NCBI RefSeq assembly: GCF_042100115.1
Contig: NC_091275.1
Coordinates: 2,480,001 to 2,544,000, forward strand
Direction of reading: 5' to 3'
Source of the DNA: Alternaria dauci
Taxonomy: Eukaryota > Ascomycota > Dothideomycetes > Pleosporales > Pleosporaceae
Length of the DNA stretch: 64,000 nt
Positions 1 to 15,284 of this stretch are shown piece after piece. Under the pieces are notes generated by a model. The model was not told where the DNA came from. It saw only the letters and a program-made list of their open reading frames with translations, and did not search any database. The number at the start of each line of letters is the position of its first letter. Within the stretch, counting starts at the first letter, position 1. Both the position numbers and the translations under genes were made by a program.

Positions 1-1
1 G

Positions 2-403
2 CTCACGCCTAGACACTACGTCTGTATGCTGGAGAAGAGCCTGATAGCGACTTGCGCAAGATACGGAATCAAGGCCATGACTACAGAAAACACGGGTGTC
101 TGGACGAGTCCAGATGACAAGATTGCGGCGATTGGCGTTCATATGAGACGCAATATCACGAGTCATGGAGTCGGGCTAAATGTCAATACAGATTTGTGGT
201 GGTTTGATAGGATCGTTGCGTGTGGGTTGGAAGGGAAGAGGACGACTAGTTTTGCCAAAGAGGGCGTGGTAGGGAAGAGCGTTGAGGAGGTTGGGAGAAG
301 CTATGTGGAAGAGGTGGGGGAGAGGTTGCTCGGCGTAGAGGGTGTGGAGAGGGTCGAGGAAGAGACAGTTGCTGAGTTGTTGGAGATTTCAAGAGGCGGG
401 TGA
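2..403 (+). CDS. LIP2: Lipoate-protein octanoyltransferase (LipB/Lip2), C-terminal part, cut by window edge
   Basis: Only the last 133 codons are present, and the frame is already open at base 2. LipB enzymes move octanoyl from acyl carrier protein to the lipoyl domains of mitochondrial 2-oxoacid dehydrogenases and glycine cleavage H protein. Seen here: TPRHYVCMLEKSLI, the TGVW block, KIAAIGVHMRRNITSHG (contains the active-site Lys of the family) and the IVACGLEGK block with the conserved catalytic Cys. It ends at a TGA at 401-403 after a Glu-rich tail. The N-terminal half, including any mitochondrial targeting peptide, lies outside the window. The family call is strong; the start cannot be judged. 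Confidence 0.93.
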   Translation, partial: LTPRHYVCMLEKSLIATCARYGIKAMTTENTGVWTSPDDKIAAIGVHMRRNITSHGVGLNVNTDLWWFDRIVACGLEGKRTTSFAKEGVVGKSVEEVGRSYVEEVGERLLGVEGVERVEEETVAELLEISRGG

Positions 404-950
404 AGGTCCTTGATGCTATACTAACTCAAAGATATGACAGCAGACGCACGCCAGCCAACATATTGCCTTGAGGCCGCTAGCTGAATGGCGCATGTCGAGG
501 ACGAGGAGAAATCAGCAAGTTAAACGGTCCCTCATACACATATTTGGACTGGACATCCAAGTTGTAGTCGTGCCGCTCGGATGGGCAATACTGCCGTGCA
601 TGCCTCCAGAACATAAGTTTGAGCTGTGCCGCCATCGCGGTAGTTGAGATGAGTGTAATATGGCTCTCAGTGAGAAAAGAAGTAATGACATGGCCAGAAC
701 GACCAACACCGACGTTAACAGTACACGGAGTAGAGAGGAAGAGGTAGAGCGGAACCACAATGCATATCAAACAAATCTACGTCAGCTGGCTGAAGGGTAT
801 AGAGCGAATAAGGACAGACGGACAGATTATCGTACACAGAAAAGGAAAACAGTATGAAACTACAAGCTCCATCCATCCAGCCAGCGTGATTCATAAACGC
901 TTCCCCTCCAAGTCGAGAAAAAAAAAGGAAAAACTGGCCTTGCCAAATGC
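404..950. other. Intergenic, convergent 3' ends
   Basis: This stretch lies between the stops of the octanoyltransferase gene (+) and the phosphate transporter gene (-). It should hold both 3' UTRs. An A-rich run sits near 918-935. Short open frames on both strands overlap each other and resemble nothing. No gene or RNA is supported. Confidence 0.6.
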
Positions 951-3028
951 TCAGACAGCATGAGAGTGCATATCCGATTGTCTGTACCGCCACCACTTCT
1001 TCTCAAAATCTCCTTCTCTCAACCCTCCCTCACTTCCTCGATCAACACTTCTCGTACCTGTACTTCCACTTCCCCTTGCAACGACCACTGATGTGTTTCC
1101 CAAGGTCCCTTCTACGTCGGCGTTGCCTCCACTTGCCATCCCAGCAACGCCACCGCGATTCCGCCACTGACTAGCCTGCAACTCATACACGTCGTCTTTC
1201 TCACCCGCCAGTTCCTCCAGCCTCGCTCGTTTCGATTCCGGAACGAGGAAGCTGGTCAGCATACCCAGGAACATGAACAATGCAAAAATTTGCATCACAC
1301 CATGGATCCAAGGCGTAGGGTTATCGTGCGTAGCCCCCTTCTTGATCATGGGCGCAAAGAAGATTTGGGCAAACACCGCGCCCAGCTTGCCCATGCCAGC
1401 ACTGAAGCCGTGGCCTGTACATCGCACTCTTGTTGGGAAGATCTCCGCTGGCGTGATAAAGGTCGTAGCATTGGGTCCAAAGTTGAAGAAGAACTGTGCC
1501 AGTACGTAAAGCGCTAGTAGGTGAGTTTTCGTGAGGCCTTGCCAGGCGAAGCCAAGGACGCAGAAGATGATGGTCAGGATGCCGAAGCCAGCTATCTGAA
1601 TGGGTCTACGGCCAATGGTATCGACAGTAAAGACAGTGAGCCAGTAGCCAGGCAGGGCGCCGGCGCAGATAAGAACGATCTGGCCCGTAGCTGTGTTGCG
1701 CAGATAGAGGTAGAGATTGTCGCGTTGGTCGAAGCCCATTGTTGATATTAGAGAAGGGGAGGAGAATCCAAGGCCGTAGAATGCTAGGTCTAGGAAGCTA
1801 TGTGGTTGTCAGCTAATCCTGCAGCTATGTCGCGGAACTACATGTACTTACAACCAGGACATGGATGTGCCGAACAGGCGGATAGCTTGTTTCTTTTGCG
1901 AATAGAAGCGCAGCACTTCTATCAATGTAGGTCGTGGCGTCTTGAACTTGGCCATCTCACTGCGCGTCTTCGCTTGCATGACTGGATTGACCACATTTCC
2001 TTGCTTTCCGTAGCGGTATTTTCGCGCATCAACCGAGGCCTTCTCGACATCGTACAACACGTCGAACGTGTATCGTGGCGTTTCCGGTACGGTAAGCCGG
2101 TAATAAAGTGCGAACCATCCGGGAATGCCCCCAAAAGCAATGATAATCCGCCACATTTTGTCAACACGCATAGCACAAAGCCCTACGCATTCTCCCACGT
2201 TGGCCACCCCGATCAAATCGTCTTTGAAGATGATGACTACGATGAGGGCTACCAAGGCGGCTGCGAGTTGACCAAGGCCTTGCATAGCGAAGACAGCTGC
2301 AACGATACCGCCTCGGTATTTGGTGCTGGCGAACTCTGCTGTGATGACCGCACTGAGGGGATCTTAAGGACTGATCAGTAGAGTAGAGGATTGGTTCTAT
2401 GATGAGTTTGTACTCACAGTCGCCACCCACGCCAATTCCCATTACAACTCTGTAGAAGATGAGCACACCCACGATTGATACAGTGGCCGATTCTCCACAG
2501 AGCGACTGTGCAAGTGTTGTGCAGATGATGATCATCAGCTCCACTCCATACATCTTCTTTCTTCCTAGCAGATCGCCCAAGTATCCGAAGATACACTGGC
2601 CGAAGATGGCACCAGCGGATGTTGCGACCTTGATCGCTGTATCGGCATCGTGAGGCATGACTCCTTTGTGTTTGTCATCTTGCCAGTATACGATCCCTAA
2701 CAGAATGACAGCAAGGTTGATGGCAAATAGCTGGATATGATGTTAGTCGTCCTTCAGCCTCGCGCATAGTCTTGACCACCAAACTTACACTGTAGGCGTC
2801 GGTAAAGAATCCGATTCCAGTCACAACTGCCAGGCGTATGTGGTACCATCCAAACGGTGCTTTGTCGACCTCAGCGAGGGCCATGCGCCGGCGCTCATTA
2901 GGATCCGCGATATGGGTCTAGTAGCCTTGTTAGTTGCGAAGTAAGATGTCAAGGCCGGGATCATCATGTACATAAACTCCAGGTACATCTCGGTAAGCCG
3001 AATTTCCCACGCGTCCAAACGAAAACAT
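951..3028 (-). CDS. Inorganic phosphate transporter, PHO84/PHS family (MFS)
   Basis: Five exons join in frame: 3028-2987, 2917-2789, 2730-2418, 2362-1852 and 1797-951, giving 613 aa, close to fungal H+/phosphate symporters (about 570-610). The small first exon (MFSFGRVGNSAYRD) was chosen because exon 2 then gives the family's DPNERRR...EVDKAPFGWYH start. The first transmembrane segment follows with GIGFFTDAYSLFAINLA. The PHS signature GIGVGGDYPLSAVITAE is rebuilt exactly across the exon 3/4 junction, which supports the splice. Also seen are the PETPRYTFDV block after the sixth segment and FPTRVRCTGHGFSAGMGKLG in the second half. All four introns are 54-69 nt, GT-AG. It is expected to import phosphate at the plasma membrane and to be phosphate-starvation induced, but no exact CACGTG site was noticed upstream. 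The C-terminal tail is long, hydrophilic and Gly/Ser/Arg-rich. Confidence 0.92.
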
Positions 3029-5439
<2,411 letters not shown>

Positions 5440-6117
5440 ACGAAGCAAGCAAAAGGTCGATGACGAGGAGGAGTAGAGGCGCGATGAAGGCCATTCGGAC
5501 GGGTGCATGATCGGAAAGCGGGTTCTTATAGGCAAATGGTATTGCTCGGCATGGGGCGTTCTGTCATCCCTCTCCCGGTTGCTGTCCATCCCACATGACG
5601 AATGAGGATGGCATCACCGTTTGAGCGCATAGCTCTGGAGGCATAACTACGGAAAATTCATCATGTTCTGTCACGAAATGAAAGCATGAATCAAGCCACA
5701 GAACGTGCCAATTGATGCGGATGAGCGAAGACGTACTGATGAGCTGCAGGATATCGAGGCTTCTTGACGATCGTTCCATCAACACCCCAGCGAAGGACGC
5801 AATCATTCACTCTCTACACCCTCGGACTATAGCATTTACGCGGATGCGTGGCTGGTGCCTGCACGAGTGCAAGACAACTATACCAAATACAGCTCTAGGC
5901 ATAACTCGATCGTATCAACATTCCACGAAGGACTCATCCTACTTGTGTTGCTGTTTTGCTCAACTCGATAATTTCTTGGAACCAAACAGCTTCCCTCTAA
6001 CATGCTGAGCTGATCGCCTATACAAATCGTATACATCGTTAACATCTCATAATCCATACATCCAGTTGCCGAGAACAAAAAATCCAATACACCATCAATC
6101 GCCTCGTTACTCCCCAC
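5440..6117. other. Intergenic, convergent 3' ends
   Basis: The 678 bp between the L37 stop and the F-box gene stop should contain both 3' UTRs. Open frames here are short and without recognisable content. Confidence 0.6.
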
Positions 6118-8720
6118 TCAGAACCATCTTCTCTCCTCAATCTTAGTCCACCATCTCCCCGTCTCGCCTTCCTCTCTCGGACCCACGAATTCCAACACCT
6201 GGTTGCCTTTCCCAATCCTGATATCCAAATCAAATATGTCACTCGCACTTCTTCTCTCATCCTTTGCGCCCAAGCAAAAGCTCGCCCTCACGCGGATGCC
6301 ACCCTTCCTTTCTTTGGCTACCTCGCTCAAAAAAGGTCCAATATCCCTCGCGACACGATACGCGAGCGCTGAAGGAGTGAATTTGGTCTTGAGTTCCACC
6401 GCCCAGCGGTTAAAGTGCTGTGCCCGTGGCACAACGCGTGGGTTGCCAAAGTTGGGAAACTGACCTGGATCGACTGGCTGGTCGTGCGTCGGCGATGCGG
6501 GAGGCGTCACAATGGTGAGCGCTGTCGAGGAAGGGGAACGCGTGTCGAGCCAAGATTGGATGATTTCCGTGTCTCGGTAGGAGTCCTCGTACCAGGTCAT
6601 TAACCAGAATGAGATTACGAGTTGTTTGAGGTTGTCGAAGGAGCGGAGACCAGTTAGTAGAGGATTGGTGATGGGTGTTGTGTATGACAGAATCGGGCAA
6701 CCGTTGTAGCCACATATCTTGAGCTCTTCGACAGTGGATGCATGGTGTAGGGCGATGGTTTGGAGGAGTGGTGCTTGAGGCGGCCAGCCGTAGTTTGGCT
6801 CAAAGTGAAAGTCTACGGGCATAGGGAAGCCACGGCGGTAGGCGGCTAGGATGCCTGCGAGGTCCTCATCTTCAAGGTTGTAGATGAATTCGGAACCAGA
6901 TTGGCCGGGGTCGATGGCTGCCAGTTGTTGCCCTCCCGCACCCCAAGTGTTTCCTGCGGGAAAAGAAACGCCAATCATGACAATTTTCTTGATCGGACAC
7001 CAATGTAATGCGCGTAATAACTCTCGCTTTTCGTCACGTGGGATACCGCCTTCAAGCTTGATCTGCTCGACTCTCCGCATGTGAGGTGCAAACTCGTCAA
7101 TGAATTTCCGTCGGCGTGTACGTTCTTGTATGTCTTCCACGGTACTACATTTAGCTGTAAGTGGCTCGCCAGGTCCTGCATATTGCGTGTCAATGCGTAA
7201 GTCTGTCAATGTGCATGCCAAATGTGCAACCAAAGCCCGGCATCGGTTCTGAATATCAACGGACGGCTTATTGTGGCTGTATATTCTGTCCATTGGCCAG
7301 CCCAGACACTGTATCTTGGGGTGTGCTTCGAGAAACTCCAAAAACGGGCCTTCCAGCAGGTAGACATCTTGGGGTAGTACGGTAAGCTCCAACACCGCAT
7401 TGCGAATCTGAAAGGCACGCAGGTGTGGGAAGCGCAGCTTGCTGAGTGCAGACAGGAACACCTCAGCATCAGTAACTGAACCAGAAGGCTCGACATTCCT
7501 CCGACGCCAATGTATCCAGTCTAGATTGAGACTGGCGATGGTGGAAGCGGAGTTTGCAATTAACCACTCCATTGGGGGTCTGAGATCAGGCACGGACTGT
7601 CCAATAGATGTAGGTTCGGCATGTACCGGGTTTGCATCAACGTAGTCTCTAATCTCCGAAAGTTCCTCCCACATGATCGCATCATATGCCCTTGCCTTGT
7701 CTCGCAACTCTTGTGTTGAGGAGCGCGGCCATCGTTCCGGCAAACCCTCATGGGATATTTGGATAGTGGTACCAACGAAACCTCCTGCTCCATTATGCAT
7801 CTGATAGTACTGCCCGCCACGAGAAAGTGAAAACTCCATGAACTGTAGCTGCTGAGTTTCCGTTCGATCCGTCATGTCCTTTCCAAGCCTACGCAGGCGG
7901 ATGCTTTCAAGTCTGGTTGGGTTGTTTTGCAAACGCGAGAACAGCTCGGCTTTGTCGAAGCAACAGCTCTCTAGCCACAGTTTGCGCACGGGCATGCGTT
8001 GTGGTCGACCTGGATCGAGGAAGCCAGCAACGAGTGCGTTTGTGAGCCTCCAATGCCCGTATACAATCCGCAGTGTGTGGACATTGATCAAGTTCGGTAT
8101 CGCGAGCTTGACGAGGGTATGGAGTCGTTCGTCTTGGGAGAGATTATCGGCGTCGAAGCGCATTCGTGGGAGTTCATTGAAGATGTTGGGCGCTGGGAGG
8201 TGGCATCGATGGGAGAGTGTCTGAACTTTGGACGCAATTTCAGGGTTACTGCAACATTAGAGTGATTTGCATAGCAGACTTGGTGTACCTACGTCGCAAG
8301 TATGTGCAGTTTTTGAACAATAGGTGTATCGTCGTGCTCATCAGGCTCTCCGCGGCCTCGCTCCCCCCATAACAGATCCGTCTCTTCGTTGAGGTGCAAC
8401 TTCCATTGGTCGACTAGGCAGACGTTCTGCCACAGTATATCCGTCGCATGTTGGTTGAGTGTGTGGGAGACTAAGGCAACGTGCTTGAGAGTACGAGTGT
8501 CGAGGTAGGCGACGATGAGTTGAAGCAGCTCGCTAGGGAGAGACTGTAGCTTGGGGAGGGGTTAGCATTTTTCGTCTAACCAGGGGATTGAATCAGAGAC
8601 GCCGCATAGTCGCACAAGGGGGGCATGGTGCGTCCGAAGAGCGAGCCAGGCTCGTGTCAGAGTACATACAGAGAGTGGGTGGTTTTCGGCCCGCGGATTT
8701 GGCGGCGAGGGGGAGGCCAT
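6118..8720 (-). CDS. F-box domain protein with long LRR-like C-terminal region
   Basis: Three exons, 8720-8670, 8543-8293 and 8248-6118, join in frame to 810 aa. The short first exon (MASPSPPNPRAENHPLS) leads directly into an F-box at about residues 19-60: LPSELLQLIVAYLDTRTLKH, then ALVSHTLNQHATDILW. F-boxes bind Skp1, so the protein is probably a substrate receptor of an SCF ubiquitin ligase. The remaining roughly 700 residues show irregular Leu-rich spacing (for example HLRAFQIRNAVLELTVL), as in fungal F-box proteins that lack regular repeats. The substrate is unknown. The first and third exons are supported only by splice consensus and frame; the F-box itself is clear. Confidence 0.82.
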
Positions 8721-9042
8721 GGCGTCTAATACATCAGTACATGGAGAAAGCAGACGTGATTACAGATGCGCATCCTGTACAAAGAGTGATGGTCTTAATT
8801 GCGCATGTTGAAGAGTAATGAACACTCCAAGTGTGGATTCGTGAAGCCTAGGCAGTGATGTGCATCGACGCCATCGGTGGGGTCCCTGCCTCCCCCACAG
8901 CCACCCCTGTCTACCTATATATGTGAATGCCACGCCATCGACAAACGCAACCCCCATTTTGTTCGATCGGGGCCAAACAGTGATGCATTGCTTGCGGGAT
9001 GCTTGATTCGCGACGTAGAGAGGCCGCTTATGTCGAGCGGCC
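8721..9042. other. Intergenic
   Basis: This contains the promoter of the F-box gene and the 3' flank of the GNAT gene. Nothing else was recognised. Confidence 0.6.
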
Positions 9043-9540
9043 TTAAGCTTCCTTCTCTGTGTTCGTTGTCATGTCCTGTTGATCCTTCGGACCCCGAATC
9101 ATCCTGTACATGCCGATACTAGGCGACACGTCTTTGAATCCATACAGCGGATATAGTTTTTGTGCTGGACCGTCAGCTACAAGGCTCACATACGCCAGAG
9201 GCGCGTGCTCGTCTACATAGTCCAAAAGCTTCTGCACGATGCGCTTTCCCAGTCCTCTGCGCTGGTGATCTGGGTGCACCGCAATGTCCACCATGATTAG
9301 GAAAAGCGATCCATCACCGACTAATCGGCCCATTGCGACGACATCCTGTGCAGAGCCAGGGGTTGTGTCGTCAAGCATGTGTCTTCGTTCGTATGCGACG
9401 ATGCAGCAGAAGGAGTTTGCGAGCGATTTGGGCACAGCTTCCATTGGTGGGGGTGTCATGCCAGCGAGCTTGCGAATATCGTGGTACCTTTGCGGCGTCG
9501 GGAGGCCTTCGAAAACGACATATTCTGATGCGGTCATCAT
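9043..9540 (-). CDS. GNAT-family N-acetyltransferase
   Basis: A single exon of 165 aa, the usual size for a one-domain GNAT. The acetyl-CoA binding motif A is clear at about residues 88-108: VDIAVHPDHQRRGLGKRIVQ, with the Q/R-x-x-G-x-G loop. A motif B-like end (AQKLYPLYGF) follows. The substrate cannot be told from sequence; similar fungal proteins are predicted to acetylate small amines or polyamines. The start at 9540 (MMTASEYVVFEGLP) is the first Met; the second Met is adjacent. No intron is needed. Confidence 0.85.
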   Translation of the reverse strand: MMTASEYVVFEGLPTPQRYHDIRKLAGMTPPPMEAVPKSLANSFCCIVAYERRHMLDDTTPGSAQDVVAMGRLVGDGSLFLIMVDIAVHPDHQRRGLGKRIVQKLLDYVDEHAPLAYVSLVADGPAQKLYPLYGFKDVSPSIGMYRMIRGPKDQQDMTTNTEKEA

Positions 9541-12487
9541 GTAAAGAGAGGGTGTGCTTGAACTGACAACACGCTAAATCTCTAGGTGTTGGTATTAAAT
9601 AGCTAGCACCTCGGAGTGGATGCGGAATAAAACCATGGCACGCCCTACGCCGGATTTCTCGTGTCGACTCAATACATGCGGGCTGTCCAGTATTTCCATA
9701 TTCCGGAATACTCTCGACACGTCTACAATTTACTGGTCTTAGCCGCACATATGGCTCGTCATGGTCGCGGTACAATTCCAACATCATGCATAGTCGTCAC
9801 GCGAAGAAGCAACTGCCTGCCGGTTTGGTCGTGCACCCTGGTACCGTGTCCTGATCTGCGCTGTCATCACGATAATGTCAAGTATGAAAACGAAACCAAT
9901 GCTGGACGGCCAACCAGAGATACACAAGACAGCCAACACGACGATGGAAATTGGTGGTCAAGACCGAATGACGAGAATAGCACCACGTCTGGATGTAGTG
10001 CAGGTGCAGAGAGACAGTGAACGACAATTCTCATCTGGCTCATTCTGGGAACCATAGTGCGCTGTTGTTACTCGTCAAACGTTCAAGAATATGTGCTTGC
10101 GTGTCGCGCACAATCGCCAAGGTCTGATAATGAAGCAAGCCATGGAGAAGCCGGCCTGTATGCTCCACGGCGCCCTGTTGAGTAATATCTAAGTGCCGTG
10201 TCCGCGTAAATGCGATGTCAACGCAAACTGAGAGTTTGGTGGGATGTGTCGCACTGCAGCTGTAAAGATTACCCTACATGGGAACGAATCTTGGACGACC
10301 CAAGAGCGTTCTCGAAGCTGCAAGCTGATGCGACTACGAGATGCTGCAATGTATATGATCGTGTGGACTACAATAAGCTCAGTCGCATGATGTTGTGTTA
10401 CTTCCTAACTTTGGACGCGGAATTCGCGGGTGCTGAGAACTAGGTTAGTGGGTAGATGACCCACAGGATTGGAAACAAACCTGCAGCTATTCAACAGGTA
10501 GTTTTCTTCACGTCAGCAATGTGTGATGATATTCGTCACCCGTGCGCCATACCAAGCGGATTGGCAACCTGTCGTTAATCTGAGCCTATGAGGCAGAATT
10601 CAACAGGCAGACATCGGGTAGCCTGTGCTTGGCTGCGCAGCCACTCGACTGGACTCTTCTTTGGAGTCTGGTGCTTCCATTCTCGAATTGGCAGAACCAT
10701 ACGGCTGACGTTGATGACTTCCATGAGATTGTTGGCTAGACGCACCTCTACATCATCATGAAGATAGTTGAACGAGAGTGAAACTGAGGCCAACCCAGAC
10801 GAAACGCATCGAGTGTGCATGTCGGCCAAGCACATGCGTATCCAGATGCGGTGCTTTCGGCAAGGCCGTGGTGCGCCAGTGACTTGGCGCAGAGATAAAT
10901 TGGCCTTATTTGCTAAATAAAAGCATACTGAGGCTGGATTCACAAGTGAGTGAGCGTATCAGTCATCGGGTATATGACAGATTGATGTCTGGGAAGACAC
11001 CGGTATAGAGAGCGAAGACGGCTGTAAGAAATTTGTACCTGGCTGGCGGATAGGCCTAAGCCGGGAACCGCGAGACGCGAGGCGGGTGAGTTACTTGCGT
11101 AATCCTTGGTGGAAACAGATGGACTATAGTACACCGGGTCTATTGTTTCAAGGCGTGACGTCGCAAACATCTTGACTCGACACTGTTTCTGGAGACCGCG
11201 GAACGGAAGCAAGCATCCTGACTCTCTTGACCGGTGTTTCTGCCCTAGGAATCGCCGTCTGAAGAGGCTGACCTCGGCATGAAGGAGGTTGTAGTCGCCG
11301 ATGGAGGCTCTTGGCCTGTTGTGGGTGAGCCGATGGACACAGGGTCTAATGCAGGATAATATGACGCTGTGCGCTGATGGCGAAAGCATTCTAGACGAAA
11401 GCTGAGAGAAGACAAGAAATTGGGCGGAAGCATGAGCGTCGGACTTGCGACGTCGGCTCTCCTCATTTAGATAACCTGATGTTCGTGGCGAGGGAGCAGG
11501 GGCTTTAGGCTGAAAATGGCAGATGGCGCGATCCGCACGCGACTGCCGGGCGATCATTGGATTCTTGGGCCGTCTCAAAATAGATTAGCCCCATATGCGG
11601 CACAACAAAGGACACCATCAGCACCGATCTTCCCTCTGACACGCGACAACCACCCGTCACCACGCTCATGTTTCCAAGACGGCCGCGCCTCTCGCATGCA
11701 TGAGCAAAGTCGTCGATTCAGCTTAATCGGTCAACATCAGCTGTGTCTCTCATTGTCAAGGGATGATCCCAGGTTCTTTGTGCAGCTTGCGTAAAGTGTC
11801 ACATATGCACGCAATCTGTATTTGATCACTCCATTCTGGTAGGATACTCAGAAACATACGCTTATCAAGCTTGACCGTCAAGTCTCTTACGAAATCTTTA
11901 GCGAGTCAGGTCTTTACCAGCAACCAAGTAAACAGACTTGTGCTACCCAGGTGTGGACTGCATCGTCGATGATTACTCGTCAAGACTGCGGTATGCAGCG
12001 ATCGCCCTCGTACATTTCTCAAGGTCTCCCTTATCAGCTTGGTCTACAGCACGCTAAACAAAAACGGTTGCGAGCGATGTTCAACCTATGCCTGGCTTGG
12101 CAGTGATGTTGCAGACTCAGCACAGCCAGAAAACTCTTGGTCCTTGCAGGCCACTGAGGTCGTCAAACAAGCGAGGTTACTATTTACAATCATAGCCGTC
12201 AAGCTCGTTAGAGGCCATGATCCACTCTCACGGCTCTGACACACAGCGTCCCGCGGCTGCGCACAGAATAGCCGTACTCGAAACTCCTTTCCCTGTTAGA
12301 GAATGTCGACACGAGCAGGCTTACATTTTCAGGCAGTGAATATCCGAGAGTGAGTCCCGCAGGGTCTATATGTAGTGCTTCATGCACCCGCATTTCTCAT
12401 TTGAACGCTGGACATCTTTTGAGACCCGGTATTCTGGTTATCGTCACGCTGGTAGTGAATCTTTCTGTTGTTACAGCGCTCGCCAAT
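9541..12487. other. Gene-poor stretch of about 3 kb
   Basis: No gene can be supported. Open frames on the minus strand at 10940-11578 and plus strand at 10210-10443 are the longest and look like chance frames: composition is unlike the neighbouring proteins, there is no motif, and no splice-joined extension was found. The right end should hold the P450 promoter. No tRNA-like B box and no repeat were recognised. Confidence 0.5.
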
Positions 12488-14546
12488 ATGGCTCTTCCTT
12501 CAATATTATTAGCGGTAGCTGTGCTGGGCGCATATGCACTATACAAGTACTGGAATTCTTCTCGTCGGCAAAGAATACCAACAGGTCTCAAGCCTCTACC
12601 AGGACCTAAAGGTATGACAATCTCTTCATCCCTAGATTGAATAGACAGATTCTACAGCCGGACCCTGAAGATCACGCAAGTGTCTCGGTTGACATATTTG
12701 CGCTAGGCTACCCTATACTTGGCTCCGTGCCCGAGGTTCCCGAGAAGAATGGGTTCATCAAATTTGCAGATTGGGGCAAGCAATACGGGCCTATCTATCA
12801 ATGCAACTTGGCTGGCCACAACCATGTCTGGGTATCTAGTGACAAGATTGCCAAAGATCTGCTATCGAAGAAAGCAGCGATCTACTCGGACCGACCACAT
12901 ATTCCGTCTTTGATAGACGACAACCGCTCAAGCGCCCAATATCTTCCGCTCCTCAGCCGAAATGGTAAGAACCATTCACATGGGGTTGTACTACTGTTTT
13001 TGCTGACGTTTAGCAGAGGGTCATACTCGTCAAAGGAAATTCGCCAACATCATCATGCGCGAATCGGAGAAGGCTACGTTCCATCGCTACCCTGAAATCG
13101 AGTCAACACGTATGTTGACTGAACTGCTGGATGCACCGGACCAATACAACCACATCCTTGAGTCCTTCATCTCACGTGTCACTTGCCGGCTTGCTTGGGG
13201 CCATAGCGAAGGTAGCGATGAGCTGAAGCAACGCGCACGCGAGCTTCTCATCGGTGTCTCACCCACGGGATCTCTAAGCAACAAGCTTCCCTTCCTCATG
13301 TCTCTCCCTGATTGGCTGTCCCCACCCAAAGCTTGGGAGAGGCGACGTGCGATCACTGAGCGTACGTGGTTTCAGACGATGCAAGAACAAGTTGTCGACG
13401 ATATGCGGTCAGGACAAGCCGCTCCATCGTGGATGAAAACGTTCTTGGATGGCCGCAGCAAATGGGGCTTCAAATCCGACACCGAAGGCGCATATGCCGT
13501 AGGCATGCATGGCATCGCTGGAGCTCTCACTATCGCTGCTCCTATGCAGACCTTCTGTCTAGCCATGACATATTATCCACAGTTCCTGCCTATGTTACAC
13601 GAAGAGCTTGACCGCGTCTGTGGAGACCGGATGCCACGTTCAGAAGACCGACCAAACCTTCCTTTCCTACGCGCCATCATTCGAGAATGCATTCGATGGC
13701 GCCCACCAGTTCCCACTGGCATTCCTCATTACCTGATTCAGGATGACGAGTACAATGGCTATCATATTCCCAAGGGTAGCACCATACATCCCTTGGAGTG
13801 GTAAGTCAGGTCAATCTGTTGGACGCATTGGAAAGCTAACTGAATTTCATAGGGCCATATCTCGTGATCCTGATCTGTACCCCGACCCGGAAGCCTTCAA
13901 CCCTTTACGATGGATCAAACCAGAGTACCCCACCTACCAAGAGCCTCTTTCTCAGTACCCAACTATTATCAACTCAACACAATTTGGTTATGGCCGAAGG
14001 ACATGCACTGGGCAGGGTGTGGCCGACGAAGATCTGCTCATTGGCATTGGTGCGATTGCCTGGCTGTTTGACATTAAGAAATTACCAGCAGAACCCACTA
14101 CCCCACCCGTCATGAAGCCAACAAGGACAGAATACAAGATTGGCATGAACGAGAAGGCTTCAATTTCCAACGAAGAGCTCAACGCGGGCCTACACACGAC
14201 AGAACCAACCATGGAAGAGAAGATTCTTGCGAAATTCTCATACCCTGGATGCGGCTCAACGGACGACACGCCAAAGAAGTCGAAGGCCGCCGAGCCAGCG
14301 TATAAGCCGCTGGAATGGGGCGACATCACCAAAAAGCCCGAAGATCCAACACTTGACTACTCCATTCTACTCATCGCGAAACCGATACCCTTCAAGTTCG
14401 ATTTGACGCCTCGTGACACTGTGCGAATGAACACGGTCCGCGATCTCTTCAACCAGGGCGTCGAGAACGGCGATTATCCGGAGTCACGGAACTACTGGGG
14501 CCCAAACCAGGGACGGGACTTACCTGTGGGCTGGAGTAAAGTATAG
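12488..14546 (+). CDS. Cytochrome P450 monooxygenase (OrdA-like, fungal microsomal type)
   Basis: Four exons, 12488-12611, 12707-12964, 13017-13800 and 13853-14546, join in frame to 619 aa. The N-terminus is a membrane anchor (MALPSILLAVAVLGAYALY) followed by a Pro-rich hinge (PLPGPKGYPILGSVPE). The ExxR helix is IIRECIRWRPP, and the heme loop is FGYGRRTCTGQG at about residues 432-443, with the ligand Cys. Each junction restores a conserved block, for example the Trp-Ala-Ile-Ser-Arg-Asp join before the heme loop. About 180 residues follow the heme loop, roughly 100 more than usual. They are rich in Lys, Glu and Pro and include a DYSILLIAKPIPFKFDL segment that resembles the normal P450 end. 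The substrate is unknown. An MFS gene lies downstream, but a metabolic cluster is not evident. Confidence 0.9.
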
Positions 14547-15284
14547 GATGTGTTACTTGTGATTTGTGAGCCCTGCATATGCAGGCTTGCTCAACCCAGC
14601 ACGCAAGCTGCGGGCGGGGACCCGGTGCTGACGCTGCAGCGCTGATCATTGATGTATAAAGTAAACGATAGTAATTTATTTGGACACAGTGTTGGGGATG
14701 CTGAGGGCAGTTGAGGGCGTCATGTTGCTCCTGCATGGTTTTGGCGTTAGTGGTGCTGCGGCGATTTGATAAGGGTATTATGATGTAGACATTCTTCAGC
14801 GCTTTTCCTTTGTATATTCATCTTCTCCAGTGTATTGATCAATGCCTATCTTGCACTGCAATCAATGTTGACACTGCTTGCATGTGATGGCCATGGCATA
14901 GACCCGAAAGCGATTAGGGAAGCGGAGATCGGAATGATAGCATGCTTTGGATGAACAAATCGCAGCACGCTACGGCTTGCTTTTATCGTAGTTCATCGTG
15001 TGCTGACCACCATCACGAACAATCCTTCAGCTCGCACGGCACTAGCGCAGAACGGTGCCCCTAGCACAAACACTGCCTAGTTTACGCGCTCGTGGTGAAG
15101 GTATACACGTGAGGCTAGCACACTCCAGCCACACTTGGGCATCATCTAGCCACGCCTCTGACATCACGTATCCTCGGACCGAACGGCCGCAACGCGACAT
15201 CGCCTTCCCGCAAAGCACCAAACACGACATCTCAATGCGCCTAAGATAACTAAGCTCAGCCCACCCGGAGCTGAAATCGCTAAA
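14547..15284. other. Intergenic
   Basis: The 738 bp between two plus-strand genes hold the P450 3' flank and the MFS promoter. Nothing else was recognised. Confidence 0.6.

Noticed and set aside
10940..11578. 212-codon minus-strand open frame.
   Set aside because: No motif, Ser/Arg-rich composition typical of chance frames, and no splice-supported extension.
12350..12487. Upstream in-frame Met for the P450 at 12350.
   Set aside because: The Met at 12488 starts a normal membrane anchor; the upstream part adds an unlikely leader.
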